Both the position numbers and the translations under genes were made by a program. A stretch of 10,417 nt of DNA from Candidatus Micrarchaeota archaeon RBG_16_49_10 (GTDB lineage: Archaea > Aenigmatarchaeota > Aenigmatarchaeia > CG10238-14), in the NCBI GenBank assembly GCA_001784635.1, contig MFRS01000022.1:17902-28318 (forward strand), written 5' to 3'. Positions 1-5,774 of the stretch are shown one piece after another; the stretch's first letter is position 1; each line of letters starts with the position of its first letter. The notes under the pieces were generated by a model, which had not been told where the DNA came from, did no database searches, and saw only the letters and a program-made list of their open reading frames with translations.

Positions 1-6
1 TACCAT

Positions 7-81
7 GTTCCGGTAGCTCAGTTTGGATAGAGCAGCAGCCTCCTAAGCTGAAGGTCGGGGGTTCAAATCCCCTCCGGGACA
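7..81 (+). tRNA. tRNA-Arg (anticodon CCT)
   Basis: A full cloverleaf can be folded by eye. The acceptor stem is GTTCCGG with CCGGGAC, including one T-G wobble. The D stem is GCTC/GAGC. The anticodon stem has four good pairs plus a G/A mismatch at its top, and the loop is CTCCTAA with anticodon CCT at 42-44. The variable region is 5 bases. The T stem is GGGGG/CCCCT with loop TTCAAAT. The discriminator is A81 and no CCA is encoded, so CCA must be added after transcription. There is no intron. It decodes AGG, the commonest arginine codon in the GC-rich genes of this window. Confidence 0.95.
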
Positions 82-111
82 CTAACTAAATGCAGAAAAC
101 GATTCATGGTA

Positions 112-645
112 TTAAAGTCCCATGACCCTCATCAGAAGCCCGCCGAAGTTGAGGAAGTAGAAGACATTAATCCCTATCCCCGCTGCGGCGAAAACCAGCT
201 CCTTCTCAAACTCCTCCGAGAATAGGCCCGAGGCGGCGGCTGACAGTAGGTAGTAGGCGACCGACCCTAGCATCCCGAAGAGTATTATATTGTCCGGCGA
301 GATTGCTACGAGGGCGAGGTTGACGAGGAAGTTGAACAGGATGTAGAAGGCGCTGCTTACGCTGAACCCCGTGCCCGCCGCCAGCCTTGCAGGGACGCTC
401 GCTATGAGGACGAAGAGGGCGGAGTAGAACAGCCCATAGGAGAAGGCTATCATGACGCTGAGGAAGAATATCGGGGTGAAGTCCAAGGGTATCTGGGTGT
501 AGTAGTTGAGGTAGGTCATCCCCGCCGCAACGCCGCAGAGGGCGACAAAGACCACCATCCTCCTGAAGAGCACGCCGAGCAGCAGGGCCGCAGCCACCAA
601 TAGGATGAGGTACAAGGGGTTGACTTTCTTTTTCTCCCTCTCCAT
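112..645 (-). CDS. Multi-pass membrane protein of unknown function
   Basis: A 177-residue integral membrane protein. A short basic N-terminus (EREKKK) is followed by about six hydrophobic segments, near residues 9-26, 28-47, 54-84 (probably two), 95-113, 118-138 and 148-170. The size, the pattern and a conserved-looking Arg-rich turn (PARLAAGTGFS, about 85-95) recall small solute-binding membrane proteins such as ECF-transporter S components or MreD. I cannot place it in either, and no ECF ATPase lies nearby. The gene starts 15 bases after the stop of the upstream membrane-protein gene (661-1107), so the two are probably cotranscribed. GGTGG lies only 2 bases before the ATG, an unusually tight ribosome binding site. 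The gene is real by length, composition and context; function is unknown. Confidence 0.8.
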   Translation of the reverse strand: MEREKKKVNPLYLILLVAAALLLGVLFRRMVVFVALCGVAAGMTYLNYYTQIPLDFTPIFFLSVMIAFSYGLFYSALFVLIASVPARLAAGTGFSVSSAFYILFNFLVNLALVAISPDNIILFGMLGSVAYYLLSAAASGLFSEEFEKELVFAAAGIGINVFYFLNFGGLLMRVMGL

Positions 646-660
646 GCCACCAACTTTCGG

Positions 661-1107
661 CTACCCAAGTATCCTGACTATCAGTATCCCGGCGAGAACG
701 TTTATTATCAGCCCCTCGACCATCCAATAGAAGATGAGCTGCAGGGGCAGGTTGATAAGCAGCATCAACGCCAGATAGCCCGGCAGCACGCCGACGAAGA
801 AAAGCATGAGGCCAAAGTTCGCCCCCTTCTTCAGCGAGCTGCTCCCGGGTATCCACTTCATCACCAGCAGGTATGCGAACGAGTAGATGACGGCCGTGAC
901 AGTGCCTACAAGAACAGACAGCAGTGTGAATGACAGTGGCGGCGGCCCTGGTCCTGGCATCATGAGCTTGCTCCAGACCGAGAAGTACTCAGGCATCAGG
1001 TAGTACTTCATCTCCAGGAAGGCCGCGATGGTGTGTATGCCCTGGGAGATGACGGCGAATATGACCGCAATCACGAGAAACTTCCAGACCAGCTCCATCT
1101 TGATCAT
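661..1107 (-). CDS. Small four-pass membrane protein of unknown function
   Basis: A 148-residue membrane protein counted from the ATG at 1107. Hydrophobic segments lie near residues 5-24, 55-80, 92-113 and 117-145. Between the first two is a loop with a Pro/Gly run (MPGPGPPPLS) and aromatic residues. A TTG at 1119 or an ATG at 1098 are alternative starts. I prefer 1107 because GTGGT precedes it closely and a TATA-like box lies at 1139-1147 on the minus strand. I do not recognise the family with certainty; it resembles uncharacterised four-helix membrane proteins found in many prokaryotes. It probably forms an operon with the 177-residue membrane protein 15 bases downstream, and the larger bactofilin-like gene lies just upstream in the same direction. 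Confidence 0.78.
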   Translation of the reverse strand: MIKMELVWKFLVIAVIFAVISQGIHTIAAFLEMKYYLMPEYFSVWSKLMMPGPGPPPLSFTLLSVLVGTVTAVIYSFAYLLVMKWIPGSSSLKKGANFGLMLFFVGVLPGYLALMLLINLPLQLIFYWMVEGLIINVLAGILIVRILG

Positions 1108-1138
1108 TATACCACTCAATCTAATTTCGGTTCGGTAC

Positions 1139-1147
1139 TATAAATTT
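1139..1147 (-). promoter_or_regulatory. TATA-like box for the 661-1107 / 112-645 pair
   Basis: On the minus strand the sequence reads AATTTATAG, an archaeal TATA-type element. It sits about 32 bases before the ATG at 1107, so the leader would be very short. It gives the two small membrane-protein genes a promoter separate from the bactofilin-like gene upstream. Confidence 0.5.
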
Positions 1148-1165
1148 TTTCCACAGCCGCTTAAA

Positions 1166-2287
1166 TCAATCCCTGCCCTTCCTCTGCTTCTTGGCCTTCC
1201 CCCTCATGAAGACCGCCCCCGAGCCGAGTATGACTGTCGCTAGGATGACGAAGAATCCGACCACAGGCAATACCGTGAGCACCACCCAGACCAGCAGGCC
1301 GAGGGCGAGCGTTGTCATCAGGCCGAAGGTCTTCTTGCTCTTCCCGAGTATCTTCTCCCCGATTGCGAGTGCGACGAAGATCCTGCTCAGGTAGAGGACG
1401 ACCACATAGACCACTACGCCGATTATAGCCAGGGGTATCCCCACTATCGTGAACACGAGGACTAGGCATGCGATTGGGACGGCGAAGACGAACAGGAGGC
1501 CCATGAGTGCGGACTTGCCCGGGCTTTCGACAATCCTGCCGTAGGTAGCCCTCACCGAATCCTGGAAGAGCAGTATCATGACAACCCCTATCACAAGGGA
1601 AGTGAAGTACTTCGTTACCGCCGAGCCCACCCTTGATTTGGCCGGAGACTTTCTGGCGTCCCCCTTACTCTGGGTGAACTCCCCGCCTATCACAGCGTCC
1701 TCAGCTATTTTGACGTCGTTGGACGTGACGTTCAAGTCGCCACCTATAACAGTCCCGGGCAGTATCTCAACCTTCCCGGCGTTTATCGAAACATTGCCTG
1801 CAACCTTGCCGCCGAGCCTCACATCGCCCGCGTTCACGATCACATCGCCATCGACCTTGCCCTCCGAGAGCACATCCCCGCCGGCGATTATCAGGTCCCC
1901 CCCGATCACAGATGCTGGGGAGACGTTCCCCTCTCCGCCGGCCAATATCAAATCATCTCCCGAATCCCCCTTGAAGCTTATCGAGCCTCCGGCAACCCTC
2001 AAGTCATCCTTCACCAGGCCGCCAAGCTCTATGTTCCCGCCGGCCACTATCAAGTCCTCGGTCACTTCCCCTGTGAATTTCACATTCCCGCCAGCGGCCA
2101 CAAGGTCGCCCTTTATGACGCCATCCACCTGCACATTCCCGCCAGCGGCGTAGAAATCGTCGTCAATGGTCATGCTGGAAGGGACTTTGACCTCCTCCCC
2201 TCCCCTCATCTCGAAGGCCATAATGCCTGGGGTTATGGATAGGAAAAACAGCAGGAAAAATATCGCTGAGAGCCTGGCTCGCATCAT
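1166..2287 (-). CDS. Bactofilin-like beta-helical protein with C-terminal membrane domain
   Basis: A 373-residue protein. Residues 1-24 form a signal peptide or first membrane segment. Residues about 41-205 are some nine or ten degenerate repeats of roughly 17 residues built on a G-D-L-(I/V)-x-A-G-G-(N/D/S)-(V/I) pattern. Such repeats form the short-rung right-handed beta-helix of the bactofilin / polymer-forming cytoskeletal family. A basic linker (about 207-222) leads to four or five hydrophobic helices between 226 and 360 and a very basic tail (KAKKQRKGRD). The layout (exported helix, then a membrane anchor) suggests an extracytoplasmic scaffold rather than the soluble cytoplasmic filament of classical bactofilins; that localisation is inferred. 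A TATA box 20-30 bases upstream implies a leaderless mRNA. The two membrane proteins downstream may be partners. Confidence 0.88.
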   Translation of the reverse strand: MMRARLSAIFFLLFFLSITPGIMAFEMRGGEEVKVPSSMTIDDDFYAAGGNVQVDGVIKGDLVAAGGNVKFTGEVTEDLIVAGGNIELGGLVKDDLRVAGGSISFKGDSGDDLILAGGEGNVSPASVIGGDLIIAGGDVLSEGKVDGDVIVNAGDVRLGGKVAGNVSINAGKVEILPGTVIGGDLNVTSNDVKIAEDAVIGGEFTQSKGDARKSPAKSRVGSAVTKYFTSLVIGVVMILLFQDSVRATYGRIVESPGKSALMGLLFVFAVPIACLVLVFTIVGIPLAIIGVVVYVVVLYLSRIFVALAIGEKILGKSKKTFGLMTTLALGLLVWVVLTVLPVVGFFVILATVILGSGAVFMRGKAKKQRKGRD

Positions 2288-2300
2288 AGAAAATTATTCG

Positions 2301-2318
2301 GATTTGATAAATTTAAGT
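2301..2318 (-). promoter_or_regulatory. TATA box region of the bactofilin-like gene
   Basis: The minus strand reads ACTTAAATTTATCAAATC here. The TATA core lies about 20-30 bases before the ATG at 2287, the spacing expected for a leaderless archaeal transcript. No ribosome binding site is seen before that ATG, in agreement. Confidence 0.6.
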
Positions 2319-2403
2319 GTTGAGATACACCCCAGTATCAGCGGCGCCTTCTTTAATCAGTACCCTATCGGTACCAATATCGGGATTGATGCCAGTTCCA
2401 AAA

Positions 2404-2413
2404 CTATTTAAAT
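2404..2413 (+). promoter_or_regulatory. TATA box of the 2451-2726 winged-helix gene
   Basis: CTATTTAAAT lies about 40 bases before the ATG at 2451. Transcription would start near 2435, leaving a short leader that holds the ribosome binding site GGGGGGAG at 2437-2444. Confidence 0.55.
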
Positions 2414-2450
2414 TGCAGACGACAAATAAGTGAAATGGGGGGAGTCTAGT

Positions 2451-2726
2451 ATGAATTCGCCACTTGCTCCGCTGGTGGAGAACAAGGCTGTCAAGTCGAT
2501 TCTGAATGTCATATTCAAGGAGAGGGAGACAGGGAAGCCTGGCTTATCGCTCTCAGAGCTCTCCGAGAAGACGGGCATAGAGAGGCACAGGCTGACCGGG
2601 ATGGTGGACATCCTGACAGTGCTGGGGCTCCTTGCAATCTTCCAGGTGGGGATGGTTAAGATGGTCACCGTGGACCCTAGCACGCTCAAGACGCTGTCCA
2701 AAGTCCTGATGCTCAACAACCTTTAG
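2451..2726 (+). CDS. Small winged-helix DNA-binding protein
   Basis: A 91-residue protein. A helix at about 10-27 is followed by a helix-turn-helix near residues 32-62, where LSLSELSEKTGIERHRLTG holds both the positioning and the recognition helix. A short hydrophobic beta-hairpin-like stretch (about 63-75) would be the wing, and a C-terminal helix ends the chain. The layout is that of MarR/ArsR-like winged-helix transcription factors, without metal-ligand cysteines. The start at 2451 is chosen over an in-frame GTG at 2430 because GGGGGGAG (2437-2444) is well spaced from 2451 and would lie inside the longer reading. The stop is only 6 bases from the stop of the convergent VKOR-like gene. Its targets are unknown. 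Confidence 0.75.
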   Translation: MNSPLAPLVENKAVKSILNVIFKERETGKPGLSLSELSEKTGIERHRLTGMVDILTVLGLLAIFQVGMVKMVTVDPSTLKTLSKVLMLNNL

Positions 2727-2732
2727 TCTGGG

Positions 2733-2945
2733 CTATTTCCTTCCTTTCAGGCCTAGCAGGCTTATCGCGAAGACCGCAATGTACATGGCGAAGCCGTAAA
2801 CGCAGGCAGGCAGCCCAAGCAGGCTCGAGCAGCCGCCTATGGGGCAGGCCTTTTTGAAAAGCTCATAGTACGAGAGGTAGCCCGAGAAGAGCATCCCCGC
2901 GATCGACAGTACGAGTATGGCCTTCAGTGCGCTTTCCATTTTCAT
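2733..2945 (-). CDS. Short VKOR-like membrane protein with three cysteines
   Basis: A 70-residue protein with two hydrophobic helices (about 7-27 and 46-65) and, between them, FKKACPIGGCSSLLGLPACVYGF. Cysteines are at 34, 39 and 48. The SGYLSYYEL end of helix 1, the CP-x3-C loop and the G-L-P-x3-Y-G-F start of helix 2 resemble the N-terminal half of vitamin K epoxide reductase (VKOR) homologues, which oxidise thiol-disulfide partners such as DsbA. In full VKOR the quinone-reducing CxxC lies in a later helix that is absent here, so this is about half the usual core. It may be a stand-alone half-size relative, a partner subunit or a relic. An intact frame and a TATA box (2967-2974) favour a working gene. 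ATG at 2939 is an alternative start. Confidence 0.7.
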   Translation of the reverse strand: MKMESALKAILVLSIAGMLFSGYLSYYELFKKACPIGGCSSLLGLPACVYGFAMYIAVFAISLLGLKGRK

Positions 2946-2966
2946 AACCTTAATTGTGGTGCCCAG

Positions 2967-2974
2967 TATTTAAG
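2967..2974 (-). promoter_or_regulatory. TATA box of the VKOR-like gene
   Basis: The minus strand reads CTTAAATA, about 25 bases before the ATG at 2945. This spacing implies a leaderless or nearly leaderless mRNA. The element lies between this gene and the divergent hydrolase gene. Confidence 0.55.
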
Positions 2975-3019
2975 CCTCTAATTCCCCGTGTTATTGCCTT
3001 GGGAGAGAAAGTTAAAGAG

Positions 3020-3028
3020 CAAATAAAC
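3020..3028 (+). promoter_or_regulatory. TATA-like box of the hydrolase gene
   Basis: CAAATAAAC centres about 25 bases before the ATG at 3049. That supports 3049 as the start of a leaderless message and argues against the in-frame TTG at 3040. Confidence 0.5.
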
Positions 3029-3048
3029 CCATAATCTTCTTGTGGCCT

Positions 3049-4332
3049 ATGGATGAAAAACGCAAAAAACAAAGAAGGACTGCATTGATAATTTGCTTGG
3101 CGGTTCTCCTTCCCATGCTTGTTTGTGGCTTTCTCATCTGGAGGATGTCCCATGCCCTCCTGGAACCCACAGGGCCGTATGTTGTCGGGAAGGCGGAATA
3201 CCATCTTGTCTTCGAAAACCAGCCAGAGACATTCACGGATGACCCCAATGACGTGCGGGAGCTGATGCTGACAGTCTACTATCCTTCAGACAATGCGGGA
3301 AGCGCGAAAAGGTCATCCTACACAGAGGATTTGAAGGGGGAAAGGCTGGAGGGATTCCCTCTGGCTTTATTCAGCGGCGTCAGGACCCACTCTTTCTATG
3401 GCCTGCCCGTGTCTGACAGGGAGGAGAATTACCCTGTAGTGATCTTCATGCACGGAGGCGGCAGCTTAGGGATGCTCCACACGACGACCCTTGAGGATTT
3501 GGCCAGCCATGGCTATATAGTGGCGAGCATAGCCTACCCATACCATGACAATGTAGTCGTATTCCCTGACGGCAGGAAGGTTTATGCCAACGAGAAGGGC
3601 AGCCCTTTCCTCAAAGTGCCTGACAAGTTTTTCGAGCCTGGCTTCACTATAGAGGAGATGGTTGATTACATGAATGCGGCTGAGGATGAGAGCACCGATG
3701 CGTTGGCGACAGCCCCAAGCTTGGTGCTGGATGAGCTGGATTTCATGAATTCCAATGATTCACTCCTAAAAGGGAAGCTCGATTTGAGCGAGGCTGGAGC
3801 CTTCGGCCATTCATGGGGCGGAGGCCAAGTTGCAGAGGCCCTGTACTTGGATGACAGGTTCAAGGCCGCGATTAACTTGGATGGGATAATGTTCGGTAAT
3901 ACAAGGGTGTCTAACGTTGAGAAGCCCTATATGTACATGCTGGCCGAGAACCCTTGGCTGCCCGTCACTGAGTTGGACGAAGTAATGATGAAGGCATCCG
4001 GCGACACCGGCAAGTACGAGGAATATATAGCAGAAATCGACGAAAATATACAAAGGTTCTACGAGCACGCCAAGCCGGGATACTTACTTTTGCTGGAGGA
4101 GTCGACACACACGACCTTCGTGTCGGATGGGGAGCTCTTCATAGGGACTTTGCCTAATTTTATAAAGAAAGGCATGATTGGGAGTTTGGACCCGGAGAGG
4201 GCGGTCGAAACAATCGACGTCTATGTTGTTGGCTTCTTCGACTTGTACCTCAAGGGGAAAGACGCCAAGCTCCTGGAGGACCTGTCGATAAATTACCCCG
4301 AGGCGACGTTGAACATTTTCGGTGGGAGTTGA
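3049..4332 (+). CDS. Membrane-anchored alpha/beta hydrolase, PAF-acetylhydrolase type
   Basis: A 427-residue protein. A very basic N-terminus (MDEKRKKQRR) precedes one membrane helix at about 12-31, so the catalytic domain probably faces outward. The alpha/beta-hydrolase fold shows the oxyanion-hole strand FMHGGG (His135), the nucleophile elbow GHSWGG with Ser255, the acid in NLDG (Asp278) and the catalytic His354 in STHTTFVSD. The order and wording match the platelet-activating-factor acetylhydrolase / dienelactone-hydrolase-like group, esterases of short-chain or oxidised acyl esters. The real substrate cannot be read from the sequence. The divergent neighbour is the VKOR-like gene; a hairpin cluster and the cupredoxin promoter follow. 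Length is normal for the family with an added anchor, and no key residue is missing. Confidence 0.9.
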   Translation: MDEKRKKQRRTALIICLAVLLPMLVCGFLIWRMSHALLEPTGPYVVGKAEYHLVFENQPETFTDDPNDVRELMLTVYYPSDNAGSAKRSSYTEDLKGERLEGFPLALFSGVRTHSFYGLPVSDREENYPVVIFMHGGGSLGMLHTTTLEDLASHGYIVASIAYPYHDNVVVFPDGRKVYANEKGSPFLKVPDKFFEPGFTIEEMVDYMNAAEDESTDALATAPSLVLDELDFMNSNDSLLKGKLDLSEAGAFGHSWGGGQVAEALYLDDRFKAAINLDGIMFGNTRVSNVEKPYMYMLAENPWLPVTELDEVMMKASGDTGKYEEYIAEIDENIQRFYEHAKPGYLLLLEESTHTTFVSDGELFIGTLPNFIKKGMIGSLDPERAVETIDVYVVGFFDLYLKGKDAKLLEDLSINYPEATLNIFGGS

Positions 4333-4345
4333 GATGAAGTTTAAT

Positions 4346-4389
4346 CCCTGGATTCCCCGTGGTCTTACCACAGGGCTATTCACGCCCTG
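4346..4389. other. Cluster of overlapping inverted repeats downstream of the hydrolase
   Basis: Three pairings compete here. CCC-C-GTGGT (4355-4363) pairs with ACCAC-A-GGG (4367-4375), closing a CTT loop with one mismatch. CAGGGC (4371-4376) pairs perfectly with GCCCTG (4384-4389) across a 7-base loop. CCCTG (4346-4350) can also pair with CAGGG (4371-4375). Archaeal termination does not need hairpins, so this is not simply a terminator. The GATTCCCCGTGG...TTCAC wording recalls the hairpin right ends of IS200/IS605 elements, but no transposase or tnpB is present. It may be a relic or a structured RNA end. Confidence 0.4.
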
Positions 4390-4401
4390 ATTACAATAAC
4401 C

Positions 4402-4410
4402 CTTTATAAA
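4402..4410 (+). promoter_or_regulatory. TATA box of the cupredoxin-Lon gene pair
   Basis: CTTTATAAA is a strong archaeal TATA box. Transcription would start near 4430, inside the inverted repeat at 4413-4433, leaving a leader of about 54 bases before the proposed start at 4484. Confidence 0.65.
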
Positions 4411-4412
4411 TG

Positions 4413-4433
4413 TTGCGAACATAATATTCGCAA
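4413..4433. promoter_or_regulatory. Perfect inverted repeat, probable operator
   Basis: TTGCGAA and TTCGCAA are exact reverse complements separated by CATAATA. The repeat begins 3 bases after the TATA box and covers the predicted transcription start. A dimeric repressor bound here would block RNA polymerase. The regulator is not known; winged-helix proteins are encoded at 2451-2726 and 5775-6068. Confidence 0.6.
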
Positions 4434-4483
4434 GTGGCTTTAATGATGAACGGGAAATTAATTCTCTACTGTTAGGTGGTTTA

Positions 4484-4891
4484 ATTAGGTCTTTTGCAGT
4501 CAAGGGTTTGCTATTGTCCGCAGTGATTCTGGCAGTTCTCGTGAGCGGCTGCACGACCCAGACCACCGGAACCACAACAACGCCATCGGCGACCACAGTG
4601 TCAGCCGGCGGAGAATTGAAGGAGTTCGACATGATGGCCAGTAATTGGCAGTTCGACCCTTCCACAATAACTGTGGACAAGGGTGACACGGTGAGGCTCA
4701 GGATCACCAGCACGGATGTCAAGCATGGCTTCGCCCTGCCGGACTTCAACGTGAGCAAGGACCTGAACCCAGGCGAGACGGTGACCGTGGAGTTCGTCGC
4801 CGACAAGGCAGGGGAGTTCACGTTCTTCTGCAACGTCTTCTGTGGGGAAGGCCACAGTGGCATGAAAGGGAAGCTCGTCGTGGTAGGGTAA
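4484..4891 (+). CDS. CuA-type cupredoxin lipoprotein (cytochrome oxidase subunit II-like)
   Basis: Read from ATT at 4484 this is a 135-residue protein with a textbook lipoprotein signal (RSFAVKG, a hydrophobic stretch, then LVSGC with lipid-bearing Cys23). A Thr-rich linker (about 24-42) and a cupredoxin domain follow. His81 in DVKHGFALP and C116-x3-C120-x3-H124-x2-M127 form the complete CuA dicopper ligand set of cytochrome oxidase subunit II and nitrous oxide reductase. It would act as an electron-transfer or copper-binding protein on the outer face of the membrane. No oxidase subunit I or heme protein is adjacent. GGTGG (4475-4479) lies 4 bases before the ATT. The first conventional start, TTG 4508, has no usable ribosome binding site and would cut the charged part off the signal. 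A Lon-domain gene follows 49 bases on. Confidence 0.85.
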   Translation: MRSFAVKGLLLSAVILAVLVSGCTTQTTGTTTTPSATTVSAGGELKEFDMMASNWQFDPSTITVDKGDTVRLRITSTDVKHGFALPDFNVSKDLNPGETVTVEFVADKAGEFTFFCNVFCGEGHSGMKGKLVVVG

Positions 4892-4940
4892 GTTGGGCAT
4901 AGAAGTCTAATCTCACATGTATTTCGGTTTTGGTGATGGT

Positions 4941-5708
4941 ATGAGAAGGAGAAGTGCGATATTCAAGCTACTGGTTACTTATATAATCGTGCTGGCTGTC
5001 GGCATATTGGTGGGCAGGGAGAGCATAAAGTCTGCCGGTGTTCCCCAAAGCCTGTCAGCTTTGCAGGCCGAGGGCCAACCGTGGGAGAAGAACTATTCCG
5101 CCACAGCGAACATACTCGCCGTGAAGAGCAACGACAACACCGGCACGATGGGCAGCGTTTCTGTGGAGATACTGCCCGGCAAGGGGAGGGTCCTCATGGA
5201 CACCAACCCATTCCTTGAGCCAGACACCCAGCTTTCGGCCGAGACTGCTGTCAAGGTTGCGGAGAACTACACGGGAATCGACTTGGGTGACAAAGACGTG
5301 ATAGTATCCTTCGAGATGGACGGTGAGGTGTTGGGCGGGCCCTCGGCTGGCGCTGCGATGGCTGCCGCGACGATAGCGGCGATAGAAGACAGGCAGGTGA
5401 GGAAGGATGTCATCGTGACTGGGACCATCGAGCCGTCAGGCGAAATCGGCCCTATAGGCGGAATAATGGAGAAGGCCCAGGCGGCATCTGAAAACGGCGC
5501 AAAGCTCTTCCTAGTACCGAAGCATCAGCTGAAGGTGACTTACTACGAGAGGCAGGTGAGGAAGGAGAAAATCGGGGGCTTCACCATGCAGAAGCTGTAC
5601 TATGTGCCGAAGACCTTGGATGTGGCGAACTACACCACGACCGAGCTGGGGATGGAGACGAAGGGCGTTTCCAACATAGGCGATGTCGTCGGGTACATGA
5701 TTGAGTAA
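4941..5708 (+). CDS. Membrane-anchored Lon-type (S16) serine protease domain
   Basis: A 255-residue protein. MRRRSAIFK and a membrane helix at about 10-27 form an N-terminal anchor, and the rest is a single Lon proteolytic domain with no AAA+ ATPase. The nucleophile is Ser135 in GGPSAGAAM and the partner is Lys178 in GGIMEKAQAA, 43 residues apart, the same spacing as Ser679/Lys722 of E. coli Lon. VTGTIEPSGEIGPIGG just before the lysine is also typical. Archaeal LonB is membrane-bound but carries an ATPase; this is an ATPase-less relative and is probably extracytoplasmic (inferred from the positive-inside signal). The start at 4941 is preferred to ATG 4917 because GGTGAT (4932-4937) precedes it and the basic residues then sit at the N-terminus. 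It probably shares the cupredoxin promoter. Confidence 0.9.
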   Translation: MRRRSAIFKLLVTYIIVLAVGILVGRESIKSAGVPQSLSALQAEGQPWEKNYSATANILAVKSNDNTGTMGSVSVEILPGKGRVLMDTNPFLEPDTQLSAETAVKVAENYTGIDLGDKDVIVSFEMDGEVLGGPSAGAAMAAATIAAIEDRQVRKDVIVTGTIEPSGEIGPIGGIMEKAQAASENGAKLFLVPKHQLKVTYYERQVRKEKIGGFTMQKLYYVPKTLDVANYTTTELGMETKGVSNIGDVVGYMIE

Positions 5709-5744
5709 TTTCCTCAATAGAGGGCTTAAGCGTTAGGCATACCA

Positions 5745-5754
5745 TTATTTATAA
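5745..5754 (+). promoter_or_regulatory. TATA box of the 5775-6068 winged-helix gene
   Basis: TTATTTATAA is centred about 25 bases before the ATG at 5775, and no ribosome binding site precedes that ATG. A leaderless transcript is implied. Confidence 0.6.
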
Positions 5755-5774
5755 CTACAATTTGATTTACGATT

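Noticed and set aside
206..856. Long open frame overlapping two membrane-protein genes on the same strand, in another frame
   Set aside because: It covers parts of two well-supported genes, its translation is low-complexity and Pro/Arg/His-rich, and it has no start signals. It is a by-product of GC-rich coding sequence.
2081..2146. Identical 18-base segments CACATTCCCGCCAGCGGC in the bactofilin-like gene
   Set aside because: They are explained by two beta-helix rungs encoding the same A-A-G-G-N-V motif, so they are not a separate repeat element.
1578..2153. 191-codon plus-strand frame rich in Pro, Ser and Thr
   Set aside because: It is exactly antisense to the beta-helix repeats, and its own repetitiveness (SPP, FPPA) mirrors the G-G-N/A-G-G codons of the real gene.
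2366..2378. 13-base TATCGGTACCAAT shared with about 7777-7789
   Set aside because: A single 13-base match in 10 kb is close to chance expectation, the contexts differ and there is no further similarity around it.
4084..4863. 259-codon minus-strand frame opposite the hydrolase end and cupredoxin
   Set aside because: It crosses the promoter, operator and start of the cupredoxin gene and lacks any domain-like pattern. Both genes it opposes have complete catalytic or metal sites.
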